NCBI GenBank assembly: GCA_016795565.1 | Contig: JAEUGW010000046.1 | Coordinates: forward strand, 1 to 39,037 | DNA: 39,037 nt | Direction: 5' to 3' | Origin: Opitutaceae bacterium | GTDB taxonomy: Bacteria > Verrucomicrobiota > Verrucomicrobiia > Opitutales > Opitutaceae | Shown: one piece after another, positions 14,473 to 21,950 of the stretch | Layout: each line of letters begins with the position of its first letter | Position numbering within the stretch: the stretch's first letter is position 1 | Translations under genes and position numbers: made by a program | Notes under the pieces: generated by a model | The model's input: only the letters and a program-made list of their open reading frames with translations | The model's database searches: none | What the model was told of the DNA's origin: nothing

Positions 14473-17400
14473 TCCGACGGCCCCGCCGACTCTCGACCTC
14501 ATCGTCAACGGCCGCGCCGTCTCCACCGCGGGCGTGGCCCCCACCACCACGCTGCTGGCGTGGTTGCGCGCCAACGGCCTGACCGGTTCCAAGGAAGGCT
14601 GCGCCGAGGGCGACTGCGGCGCCTGCTCCGTGGCGCTGGTGGACCGCGACGCGCAGGGCAAGCCGACCTACCGGGCCTTCAACAGCTGCATCGCGCTGGT
14701 GCCGATGTTCGCCGGCCGCGAGATTGTGACGGTCGAGGGCCTCACGAAGTGCGGCGCGGATGGCAAACAGCTGCACCCGGTGCAGGCGGCCATGGTCGAG
14801 CACTATGGCTCGCAGTGCGGCTACTGCACGCCCGGCTTTGTCGTCTCGATGTTCGAGGCCTACTACCGCGATGGCTGCAAGGAGCCGGGGCAGATCAGCG
14901 ACCAGCTCTGCGGCAACCTCTGCCGCTGCACCGGCTACCGGCCGATTCGCGATGCGGCGGTGGCGGCGCTGGCGCAGCGCAATGGTGGAACGCGGCCGCC
15001 GGACGCGTTGGAAGCCCGTCCAGAGGCCGGGCTCCACCTCGATCTCTTCGACGCCCGCCTGCTGGCGCCGGTGCATCAGCCGACCGCGCTCAACTACGGT
15101 GTCGGTGACCGGAAATTCTTCCGCCCCACGTCGCTGCCCGGGCTGTTCACGCTGCTCGACACCCACCCGGCGGCGCAGCTCGTGGCCGGGGCGACCGAGA
15201 TCGGCGTCGAGCTGAACAAGAAGTTCAAGGCCTTCCCGCTGCTCATCTCGACTGAGGGCGTGCCGGAGCTGACACGAATCACGAAGACGGGCGACACCTG
15301 GCGCATCGGTGCGGGCGCCACGCTGAGCAACATCGAGGAGGCCCTGGGCGCCGAGTATCCCTCGGTCGCGAAGATGCTCCGGGTCTTCGCCGCCCGCCAG
15401 ATACGCAACCGCGCCACGCTGGGCGGCAACCTCGTGACCGCCTCGCCCATCGGCGACAGCGCGCCGGTGCTGCTGACGCTCGATGCGAGCGTGGTGCTCG
15501 TCACCGCCAAGGCCGAGCGCACGGTGCCGCTGGCGGACTTCTTCACCGCCTACCGCCAGACCGTGCTCAAGCCCGGCGAGATCATGAAGGAAATCCTGCT
15601 GCCGCGCGGCGGGCCGGCGCGCGGCCTGACGCGCCGGGCGGATTTTCTCAAGGTGTCCAAACGCCGCGAGCTCGACATCAGCATCGTAGCCGGGGCGTTC
15701 TGCGTGGATCTCGACGAGGACGGCACGGTGCGCAAGGCGCGCATCGCCTACGGCGGCGTGGCGGCGATGCCGATGCGGGCGCTGAAGGCGGAGGCGGCGC
15801 TGGTGGGAAAAAAACTCACCGAGCCGACCGTCGCGCACATCCTCCACGACACCTTCAAGCCAATCGATGACGCGCGCAGCGGGGCGGAATACCGGCGCGG
15901 GCTGGTCGTCAGCCTCTGGGAAAAGTTCGTCTCGGGTGAGCGGAGCCAGGCGCAGGATGCCGACCTCGGTTTCGCCGGCGACCACCGCTGGCCGGTGACC
16001 GATGCCTCCCGCAACCTCGGCCACGAGAGCGCCGTCGGCCATGTGTCCGGTCGGGCCCTGTATGTGGACGACACGGCGCAGCGGCGGAAGATGCTCGATT
16101 GCTGGCCGGTGTGCGCGCCGCACGCCCGGGCGAAGATCCTGCGCCGCGACGCCACCAAGGCCCGGCAGGCACTCGGCATCCACGCCGTGTTGCTCGCCGA
16201 GGACATTCCCGGCGAGAACAACACCGGCCCCGTGCGGCATGACGAGCCGCTGCTGGCGTCGGACGAGGTGCTTTTCCACGGCCAGATCGTGGCCTGGGTG
16301 GTGGGCGATTCGCTGGCGGCCTGCCGGGCCGCGGCCGCGCTGGTCGAGGTGGAGTATGAGCCGCTGCCTGCGGTCATCGGGCTGCCGGCGGCCATCGCGG
16401 CGGACAGCTACCACACCGAGCCGCACACGTTGCGGCGCGGCGACGTGGCGACTGCGTTGGCGGCGGCTCCGGAGCGGCTGGACGGCGAGTTCGAGTTCGG
16501 CGGACAGGAACATTTCTATCTCGAGACCCACGCAGCCTGGGCCGAGGCGGGCGAGGAGGGCACCGTGCTGGTGAATTCCTCGACACAGCATCCGTCCGAG
16601 ATCCAGGCCATCGTCGCCGAGGTGCTGCACCTCGCCCGGCACAAGGTGGTGGTGCAGTCCCCGCGCATGGGCGGCGGCTTCGGCGGCAAGGAGACGCAGG
16701 GCAACGGCTTCGCGGCGCTGGTGGCGCTGGCGGCGGTGAAGACCGGCCGGGCGGTGCGGGTGCAGCTCGATCGCGACCTCGACATGAAGCTGACGGGCAA
16801 GCGGCATCCGTTCCACGCGAAGTTCTCCATCGGCCACGACCGCGACGGCCGGCTGCTCGCGGCGCAGGTGCACCTCGTGTCGGACGGCGGCTGGTCGCTC
16901 GACCTGTCCACGGCGATCAACGACCGCGCGCTGTTCCACCTCGACAACGCCTACTACATCCCGGCGGTGGATTTCAGCGGGCGCGTGGCGAAGACCAACG
17001 TGACTTCGCACACCGCGTTCCGGGGCTTCGGCGGACCGCAGGGCATGCTGGTCATCGAGGAAATCATGGACCGGGTGGCCCGCCGGCTCGTCCTGCCGCC
17101 GGAGCTTGTGCGCGAGCGCAATCTCTACCACGGCACCGGCGAGACCAACCGCACGCATTACAACGAGGACATTGGTGACAACCGCATCCAGGACATCTGG
17201 TCGCAGGTGCTGGCCAAGGCGGATTTCGCGAAACGGCGGAGCGAGGTGGATGCCTGGAACAAGGCCAATCCGCACATGAAGCGCGGGCTGGCGGTGACGC
17301 CGGTGAAGTTCGGCATCAGTTTCACGCTCTCGCACTACAACCAGGCCGGCGCGCTGGTGCACATCTACCAGGACGGCTCGGTGCAGGTGAACCACGGCGG

Positions 17401-18379
17401 CACCGAGATGGGGCAGGGGCTCTACACGAAGATTCTCGGCGTCGCCATGCGCGAACTCGGGCTGCCGGCGTCGGCCATCCGCATGATGCCGACGAGCACC
17501 GACAAGGTCCCGAACACGTCCGCCACGGCGGCCTCGAGCGGGGCTGATCTGAACGGCGCAGCGGTGGCGGCGGCGTGCGTGACCCTGCGCGAGCGGTTGC
17601 TGCCGGTGGCGGCGGGGTTGCTTTCCGAAACTGCAGGAGCGGCTTTACGCCGCGATGGTCTGCCGCAACCGGATGCAGATCGCGGCGTAAAGCCGCTCCT
17701 ACAGCCGGAGGAAATAGTTTTTGAATACGGCGAGGTGTTTTCCAAATCGAATCCTGGCGTGCGCCTCCCCTTCGCCAAGGTTTGCGCGAAGGCCTATTCG
17801 GAGCGCGTCAGCCTTTCCGCGACCGGATTCTACAAGACGCCCGGCGTGAAATGGGACTGGGCCAAGTCCGAGGGGCGGCCTTTCCATTACTTCGCCTGCG
17901 GCGCGGCGGTGGCCGAGGTGGAGGTGGACGGATTTTCCGGCATGCACCGCGTGCGGCGCGTGGACATCGTCCACGATGTCGGCGACTCGCTCAACCCCGG
18001 CGTGGACCGCGGGCAGATCGAGGGCGGTTTCGTGCAGGGCATGGGCTGGCTGACGCGCGAGGAATTGAAGTGGGACGCCAAGGGCCGGTTGCTCACGCAC
18101 AGCGCCAGCACCTATCAGATTCCGGCGTTCAGCGACGCACCCGCCGAGTTCAACGTCACGCTCCTGCCCAAGGCCGCGCAGCCCAATGTGGTGCACGGGA
18201 GCAAGGCGGTGGGCGAGCCGCCGCTGATGCTGGCGTTCAGCGTGCGCGAGGCGATCCGCGATGCGGTGGCGGCCTACGGTGCGCCCGGCGGCGAGGTGCG
18301 GCTGGCCTCGCCCGCGACGGGTGAGGCGATATTCGCGGCGATCCAGGCGCGCAGCGCCGCAGCCACGGCTGGCCGCTAG
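14450..18379 (+). CDS. xdh: Xanthine dehydrogenase, single-chain (2Fe-2S, FAD, molybdopterin domains fused)
   Basis: This protein of about 1309 residues oxidises hypoxanthine and xanthine to urate. Fe-S cluster I uses GSKEGCAEGDCGAC (Cys51, 56, 59) and Cys80. Cluster II uses CGYC (123, 126) and CRC (158, 160). The FAD domain (about 205-480) has VAGATEIGVELNKK and TLGGNLVTASPIGD. The molybdenum domain has GRALYVDD, GGGFGGKE, TAFRGFGGPQG, GGTEMGQGLYTK and GSKAVGEPPLML with the catalytic Glu. All three parts are in one frame, as in eukaryotic XDH, whereas many bacteria use two or three subunits. Two in-frame palindromic elements occupy linkers: 14984-15038 (residues about 179-197, between Fe-S and FAD domains) and 17631-17704 (about 1061-1085). 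XdhC, needed for cofactor insertion in bacterial enzymes, is encoded on the other strand 1.2 kb away. Confidence 0.96.
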   Translation: MSTVRPSDPTAPPTLDLIVNGRAVSTAGVAPTTTLLAWLRANGLTGSKEGCAEGDCGACSVALVDRDAQGKPTYRAFNSCIALVPMFAGREIVTVEGLTKCGADGKQLHPVQAAMVEHYGSQCGYCTPGFVVSMFEAYYRDGCKEPGQISDQLCGNLCRCTGYRPIRDAAVAALAQRNGGTRPPDALEARPEAGLHLDLFDARLLAPVHQPTALNYGVGDRKFFRPTSLPGLFTLLDTHPAAQLVAGATEIGVELNKKFKAFPLLISTEGVPELTRITKTGDTWRIGAGATLSNIEEALGAEYPSVAKMLRVFAARQIRNRATLGGNLVTASPIGDSAPVLLTLDASVVLVTAKAERTVPLADFFTAYRQTVLKPGEIMKEILLPRGGPARGLTRRADFLKVSKRRELDISIVAGAFCVDLDEDGTVRKARIAYGGVAAMPMRALKAEAALVGKKLTEPTVAHILHDTFKPIDDARSGAEYRRGLVVSLWEKFVSGERSQAQDADLGFAGDHRWPVTDASRNLGHESAVGHVSGRALYVDDTAQRRKMLDCWPVCAPHARAKILRRDATKARQALGIHAVLLAEDIPGENNTGPVRHDEPLLASDEVLFHGQIVAWVVGDSLAACRAAAALVEVEYEPLPAVIGLPAAIAADSYHTEPHTLRRGDVATALAAAPERLDGEFEFGGQEHFYLETHAAWAEAGEEGTVLVNSSTQHPSEIQAIVAEVLHLARHKVVVQSPRMGGGFGGKETQGNGFAALVALAAVKTGRAVRVQLDRDLDMKLTGKRHPFHAKFSIGHDRDGRLLAAQVHLVSDGGWSLDLSTAINDRALFHLDNAYYIPAVDFSGRVAKTNVTSHTAFRGFGGPQGMLVIEEIMDRVARRLVLPPELVRERNLYHGTGETNRTHYNEDIGDNRIQDIWSQVLAKADFAKRRSEVDAWNKANPHMKRGLAVTPVKFGISFTLSHYNQAGALVHIYQDGSVQVNHGGTEMGQGLYTKILGVAMRELGLPASAIRMMPTSTDKVPNTSATAASSGADLNGAAVAAACVTLRERLLPVAAGLLSETAGAALRRDGLPQPDADRGVKPLLQPEEIVFEYGEVFSKSNPGVRLPFAKVCAKAYSERVSLSATGFYKTPGVKWDWAKSEGRPFHYFACGAAVAEVEVDGFSGMHRVRRVDIVHDVGDSLNPGVDRGQIEGGFVQGMGWLTREELKWDAKGRLLTHSASTYQIPAFSDAPAEFNVTLLPKAAQPNVVHGSKAVGEPPLMLAFSVREAIRDAVAAYGAPGGEVRLASPATGEAIFAAIQARSAAATAGR
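14984..15038. repeat. In-frame GGTGGA-family double hairpin in xdh
   Basis: The ends are GGTGGA and TCCACC. Inside are hairpin AACGCG/CGCGTT (14989-15009) and hairpin GCCCG/CGGGC with an inner CC-AGA-GG (15014-15032). The reverse complement of its right half matches 4309-4337. It encodes the linker between the second Fe-S motif and the FAD domain. Confidence 0.8.
17631..17704. repeat. In-frame REP-like palindrome in xdh
   Basis: CTGCAGGAGCGGCTTTACGC continues to CGAT at 17656, and 17679-17704 is its reverse complement over 26 bp with one mismatch (CTGCAG against CTGTAG). The two halves also fold individually (GCGGC-TTTAC-GCCGC and GCGGC-GTAAA-GCCGC). The half-sequence TGTAGGAGCGGCTT is like the REP units I know from Pseudomonas and Xanthomonas relatives. 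Here it is translated without a stop inside the molybdenum domain. Confidence 0.88.
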
Positions 18380-18582
18380 ATATCGATCACGTCATCCCGG
18401 CCGGTCGGGGCTGGCCGGGTCGGCACCGGGCGAACGGGCCGCTGGAATCGCGGCAGCGTGGCGGACTGGCCAAACAGGCGGCGCAGGACGAAAATCACAA
18501 AGCCGAACGCGACCAGCAGCAGGGCTCCGATCAGGCCCGCGGCCACGACCAGGCTGGCGATGATGATTTGAACGATGCGCAT
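18376..18582 (-). CDS. Small single-span membrane protein, unknown function
   Basis: This 68-residue ORF starts at ATG 18582. It has one long hydrophobic segment (about residues 4-32, rich in Ile, Val, Ala and Leu) followed by a basic, Pro-rich cytoplasmic tail ending DDVIDI. The stop shares the CTAG tetranucleotide with the xdh stop, so the two genes converge with overlapping stops. I do not recognise a family. A frame extending further upstream exists but runs into the xdhC remnant. Confidence 0.5.
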   Translation of the reverse strand: MRIVQIIIASLVVAAGLIGALLLVAFGFVIFVLRRLFGQSATLPRFQRPVRPVPTRPAPTGRDDVIDI

Positions 18583-18649
18583 GAAGCCAAAACTCGGCAG
18601 GTGCCGGAAAGTTGCAAGGCGGAGAGCATCGGAAACCCGGGCGCAGTTT

Positions 18650-18744
18650 CTAACCGGCCGCCAGCCGGTCCCGCCCTGCCAGGAGCTGGGCGGCGATGCT
18701 GAGGGCGATTTCGCGCGGGTCATTGCCGCCGAAGGGCAGGCCGA
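18650..18744 (-). pseudogene. Detached duplicate of the xdhC 3' end
   Basis: Read on the minus strand it encodes GLPFGGNDPREIALSIAAQLL, then AGRDRLAAG and a stop. This parallels the C terminus of intact xdhC (same segment, then AERDRLR, stop). Positions 18662-18744 align without gaps to 19586-19668 at 77 of 83 bases. It has no start of its own and is separated from xdhC by the phosphoribosyltransferase gene. It is probably the original xdhC tail left behind by an insertion. Confidence 0.8.
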
Positions 18745-18753
18745 GAAGACGAC

Positions 18754-18900
18754 TTATCGGCGTAGTATATCTGCCACCGTCGTCCGTAATTCGGAACTCT
18801 TAGTGTCCGTGCGGAAGAAATGACTGCTAGCTGCGACGTTATCGGTCCAGTCGTTGCGCAAGGACTGCAGCTCGGAAGGCGTCAAGAGTCGGCCAGACAT
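18754..18900 (-). CDS. Short ORF overlapping the 3' end of the phosphoribosyltransferase gene
   Basis: A 48-codon minus-strand frame starts at ATG 18900 (MSGRLLTPSELQSLRND) and stops at 18754, 10 bp before the duplicated xdhC tail. It overlaps the last 62 bp of the preceding gene in another frame. It reads like the N terminus of a translationally coupled second gene cut off at the junction. It may equally be a chance frame, and I recognise no family. Confidence 0.3.
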   Translation of the reverse strand: MSGRLLTPSELQSLRNDWTDNVAASSHFFRTDTKSSELRTTVADILRR

Positions 18901-19573
18901 CCAAGAGATATCGGGCTTCTCCGGCTGTGAGGGCGCGGGCGTCGCTGTAAATGTTGAGTCCATCGAGAACGTTTGAGAGGTTAGCCAGTCCAAACTTCTG
19001 GTCAAGTGCTTGCCAACGTTCTGGGGTGGAAGCGATTCGCACCTGTCCGTCTGGAGCGCGACGCGGATCGTAGGCCAAAGTCATCATGGCGCGCACGCTC
19101 GCGCCTGAGTTCTCGATGTGATTCCGCATATCCGAGAAGGTGCCACCCATCGAACGCAGGTCGTCAATCAAGATGCATTGCACGCCCGCAGGCATCTGCC
19201 CGTCAAACCGCGCACGAAACGCGAAGCGATAAAGCGCGTTCTGCCCTGTCGCTCCCCGGGTATTGGCCTGCACGATGTCGGCTCGAAGCGGCAGGCCAGT
19301 CAGGTTCGATATCAGATTGGCGAAGGCGACAGGAATTGCATTACGTCCGGAAGCCTCCTCGGCGTGAACCGGCACCAAGGCGCAATCGGGATAATTTAGG
19401 GCAAGGCCAGCCGCCTTGTTTGGATCAACCAGGTCGCGCGCCATGCGAGCAGCTGCGAGCTTATCACCCGACTTTGCGGCAGCATAGTCTCCGTGGCGAT
19501 GCATCGCTTCAACCGTGACATGCCATCCGATATCGGGAAAATCTTCTGGCCACGGTTTGCTCGCGGGAAGCAT
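18839..19573 (-). CDS. Phosphoribosyltransferase-fold protein, inserted between xdhC and xdh
   Basis: This 244-residue protein contains CILIDDLRSMGGTF (133-146), the hydrophobic-acidic-acidic-GGT/S signature of the PRPP loop in type I phosphoribosyltransferases. A helical N-terminal part (HRHGDYAAAKSGDKLAAARM) and a C-terminal helical part lie around it. The substrate cannot be read from sequence. Purine salvage is tempting given the neighbours, but the gene looks foreign: it is AT-richer than xdhC and is bracketed by an 83-bp direct repeat of the xdhC tail. It starts 6 bp after the xdhC stop and runs in the same direction. Related PRTase-fold ORFs of accessory islands are the better comparison. 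Confidence 0.65.
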   Translation of the reverse strand: MLPASKPWPEDFPDIGWHVTVEAMHRHGDYAAAKSGDKLAAARMARDLVDPNKAAGLALNYPDCALVPVHAEEASGRNAIPVAFANLISNLTGLPLRADIVQANTRGATGQNALYRFAFRARFDGQMPAGVQCILIDDLRSMGGTFSDMRNHIENSGASVRAMMTLAYDPRRAPDGQVRIASTPERWQALDQKFGLANLSNVLDGLNIYSDARALTAGEARYLLDVWPTLDAFRAAVLAQRLDR

Positions 19574-19579
19574 AAAAAA

Positions 19580-20377
19580 TCAGCGCAGCCGGTCCCGTTC
19601 GGCCAGAAGCTGGGCGGCGATGCTCAGGGCGATCTCGCGCGGGTCATTGCCGCCGAAGGGCAGGCCGACGGGGCAGTGGAATTCCTTCGCACGCTTGGCC
19701 GGCAGGCCGCCGGCGACGAGTTCCTTCTGCAGGATCTTAGCCTTGGAGTCGCTGCCGATGACCCCGACGAAAGGAAAACTCCTTTCCGCCAGCGCCCGTT
19801 GCAGCACCGGCCGGTCGGCGGCGTGGCCTTTGCCGAGACAGACGAGGAAGGCGCGGTCGGGCATCGCCGGCACCAGGTCCGCCGGTTCCGCCGCCTCGAG
19901 GTAGCGGATGTTCCGGCCGCGCGGCAGCTTGTCGAGCCACTCGCGGCGCGGGTCCACGACCGTGAGCCGGCAATCGAGCGGCACGAGCACGGATACCAAG
20001 GCTTGGGCGACATGGCCGGCGCCGAAGATCCAGATGGGCCATTTCGCGCCGGCGTCGGCGCCGTCGTGCGGCTCGAAGTAGAGTTTGACCGAGCCGCCGC
20101 AGGTCATGCCGACGTCCGTTTTCAGGGCCCAGTTGACGAGGCGCGGCGTGCTGGTGGCATCGGCCAGCATCTCGCGGGCGACGGTCAGGGCCTTGGCCTC
20201 GACCTTGCCGCCTCCGACGGTGCCGGTGTGCAGGCCGTCGGCGGTGACGAGCATCTTGGCGCCGGTGTCCTGCGGCGTGCTGCCGAGCGCGTCGGCCAGG
20301 ATCACGAGCACAAAGGCCGTGCCCTCCTGCTCAAGGGCGGTCAGTTGCTCGTAGAATGTGCCGGTGGTTTCAGGCAT
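19580..20377 (-). CDS. xdhC: Xanthine dehydrogenase accessory protein XdhC
   Basis: This 265-residue chaperone binds molybdenum cofactor, promotes its sulfuration and delivers it to the XdhB part of xanthine dehydrogenase. The N-terminal XdhC/CoxI domain has DTGAKMLVTADG, TGTVGGGKVEAKAL and MTCGGSVKLYFEP with the conserved Cys. The C-terminal Rossmann domain has IWIFGAGHVAQAL (115-127) and LTVVDPRREWLDKLP. The tail GLPFGGNDPREIALSIAAQLL is duplicated at 18650-18744. The ATG at 20377 fits the family start. It lies in the same strand chain as the suf genes rather than with xdh. Confidence 0.93.
   Translation of the reverse strand: MPETTGTFYEQLTALEQEGTAFVLVILADALGSTPQDTGAKMLVTADGLHTGTVGGGKVEAKALTVAREMLADATSTPRLVNWALKTDVGMTCGGSVKLYFEPHDGADAGAKWPIWIFGAGHVAQALVSVLVPLDCRLTVVDPRREWLDKLPRGRNIRYLEAAEPADLVPAMPDRAFLVCLGKGHAADRPVLQRALAERSFPFVGVIGSDSKAKILQKELVAGGLPAKRAKEFHCPVGLPFGGNDPREIALSIAAQLLAERDRLR
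19586..19668. repeat. 83-bp direct repeat, copy within intact xdhC
   Basis: It aligns to 18662-18744 with six mismatches and no gaps, offset 924 bp. It covers the last 25 or so codons of xdhC. The pair brackets the phosphoribosyltransferase gene. Confidence 0.85.
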
Positions 20378-20411
20378 CGGGCGGGCGCTGGGGCCGAAGC
20401 TCAAAAAATTC

Positions 20412-20509
20412 AGGCTCCAACCTCCAGTGAAACACCATGAGCCAAGGACCAAACGGAGCGTTTGGCCATTGGAAATTCTCTGGGGTTTGGATGTTGGCGC
20501 TTGGAGCCT
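20412..20509. repeat. Imperfect inverted repeat in the TPMT-xdhC gap
   Basis: AGGCTCCAA (20412-20420) is inverted at TTGGAGCCT (20501-20509). A central hairpin CCAAACG-GAG-CGTTTGG (20449-20465) is perfect. The intervening text (CTGGGGTTTGGATGTTGG) looks like yet another dispersed repeat family. It fills most of the 149-bp gap. Confidence 0.55.
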
Positions 20510-20526
20510 TGGTGGCCGACGGCCGC

Positions 20527-21159
20527 CTAATCCTTGAACGAGGTGCGCCGCCACTCCTGCCAGCGTTCGCGGCCGGCAAACAGGGGCACGGAGTCGTTCA
20601 CGGGGACATCCTTCACGAGCAGAAAATAGCGCGCGAACAGCTCGTCGGCTGTGCCCCAGGCGAAGCCATAGGGCGGGCCGTCGGAGATGACGGGCTTCTG
20701 GTAGTAGAAATACCCGAGGAGCGTGCCCTGGTATTTCAGGAGACTGGCCATCCGGGCGCGATAGACCTCGCGGCGGTCGGGCAACAGGGAGCAGAGGAAG
20801 GCGCGCTCGTAGACGTAGTCGAAGGAGTTGGGCGCGAAATCGTGGCTGAAGAAATCGCCGAGGATGATACGGCTGGCCAGCGCGGTGCCGTTGAGGCGGC
20901 GGGAGCGCTCAACCGCGCCGGGGGCGAAGTCGATGGCGGTCACGTCGTAGCCGGCCTGGGCAAAGGCCCGGATCTCGTGGCCGAGGCCGCAGCCGGGGAT
21001 GAGCACCTTGCCCCGGGCCTGCGGGGTGGAGCCGGTGCTCTTGCGCTTGAGGAACTCCTTCAGGTCGGCCGGGATGCCGTCGAAATCCCACGGCGTGTTC
21101 GCGCTGAGATAGCGGGAACTCCAGTATTCCGGATGGTCGGGCGGGATATCTTCGCTCAT
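20527..21159 (-). CDS. TPMT-like SAM-dependent methyltransferase
   Basis: This 210-residue protein is of the thiopurine/thiol S-methyltransferase family. The N-terminal EYWSSRYLSANTPWDFDG matches the TPMT-specific W-x3-R-x5-PWD substrate region. The SAM-binding motif is VLIPGCGLGHE (52-62), followed by VTAIDFAPGAVE. A FDYVYERAFLCSLLP segment and the C-terminal SFKD are also typical. It probably methylates small sulfur, selenium or halide-type nucleophiles. The substrate is not predictable, and the location between sufT and xdhC does not prove a purine role. Confidence 0.82.
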   Translation of the reverse strand: MSEDIPPDHPEYWSSRYLSANTPWDFDGIPADLKEFLKRKSTGSTPQARGKVLIPGCGLGHEIRAFAQAGYDVTAIDFAPGAVERSRRLNGTALASRIILGDFFSHDFAPNSFDYVYERAFLCSLLPDRREVYRARMASLLKYQGTLLGYFYYQKPVISDGPPYGFAWGTADELFARYFLLVKDVPVNDSVPLFAGRERWQEWRRTSFKD

Positions 21160-21325
21160 GGCAGGCCGGGCGGCGGAGGAACAGAGGGCCGAAACCGGCG
21201 TGGATAGTCAAGACCGACCACCGTGTGTCGGTGAAGTCCGTATCCACAGGGCCCGGCGCGAATCCCGGGCTTGGTTCGTTACCGACGATGGCGCCGTGTT
21301 GCGGGTGCCATTGCCGGCCGCCCGA

Positions 21326-21880
21326 TCAGATCAGGCCGAGCTTCATCTTTCCTTCCTCGCTAATCATGCTCTGATTCCAAGGTGGTTCCCAGGTGATGCG
21401 GACGTCGGCGTTGGCGACGCCGGGGACGAGGAGGATCTTGCCCTTGGCGTCCTCGGCGATGGCCGGGCCCATGCCGCAGCCGGGCGCCGTGAGCGTCATG
21501 GCGACGTCCACCTTGTGGCCGCCGTCGTCCTGCTTCGACACGTCCATCGAATACACGAGGCCGAGGTCCACGATGTTTACGGGAATCTCGGGGTCGTAGA
21601 CCTTGCGGAGTTGGTCCCAGACGGCCTCGGGATCGGGTGCGCCGTCAGCCAGCGTGGCGGCGGTGACGGTCTGCACGGCGACGGTCTCGCCGATGGCGTC
21701 GGCATCCTTGCCGTCGAGGCGATAAAGGCCGGTCGAGGTCTGGATGGTGTAGCTGCCGCCGAGCACCTGGTGGATGAACACGGTGTCGCCGGCGAACAGC
21801 GTCTGCTTGTCGCCGCTCGGGATCTGGGTGACGGTGACCTCGCGGGTGAGGGTGCGGTCGCGTTTGTCGGTGGTGCTCAT
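21326..21880 (-). CDS. sufT: SufT-like Fe-S cluster maturation protein (MIP18/DUF59)
   Basis: This 184-residue protein of the SUF-associated SufT family assists Fe-S cluster assembly or transfer. The N-terminal half is the SufT-specific extension (GDTVFIHQVLGGSYTIQT, residues 31-49). The C-terminal MIP18 domain has YDPEIPVNIVDLGLVY (95-110), TAPGCGMGP with conserved Cys135, and VRITWEPPWNQSMISEE. It follows sufD on the same strand with a 69-bp gap filled by a palindromic repeat. The start is ATG 21880 (MSTTDKRD). An ATG three codons earlier is possible. Confidence 0.9.
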   Translation of the reverse strand: MSTTDKRDRTLTREVTVTQIPSGDKQTLFAGDTVFIHQVLGGSYTIQTSTGLYRLDGKDADAIGETVAVQTVTAATLADGAPDPEAVWDQLRKVYDPEIPVNIVDLGLVYSMDVSKQDDGGHKVDVAMTLTAPGCGMGPAIAEDAKGKILLVPGVANADVRITWEPPWNQSMISEEGKMKLGLI

Positions 21881-21888
21881 GGGAAACA

Positions 21889-21950
21889 ATGTGGAACTCA
21901 GGAAATCAGGAAAAGACCGGATTGATCCCAGCCGTTCCTGATTTCCACAT
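21889..21950. repeat. GGAACTCAGG-family inverted repeat between sufD and sufT
   Basis: ATGTGGAA/TTCCACAT form the outer arms and GGAAATCAGGAA/TTCCTGATTTCC (21901-21912, 21935-21946) the perfect inner 12-bp arms. It shares GGAACTCAGGAAATCAGGAA with 9373-9392. It abuts the sufD stop codon. Confidence 0.8.

Noticed and set aside
14453..17395. 980-residue open frame on the minus strand opposite xdh
   Set aside because: It is an Arg/His/Ala-rich shadow produced by high-GC codon usage. It has no recognisable domain, while the plus strand is unmistakable xanthine dehydrogenase.
18839..19573. Purine salvage phosphoribosyltransferase functionally paired with xdh
   Set aside because: Only the PRPP-loop motif fits. 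The gene looks inserted, with a duplicated xdhC end and different composition, so proximity is weak evidence.
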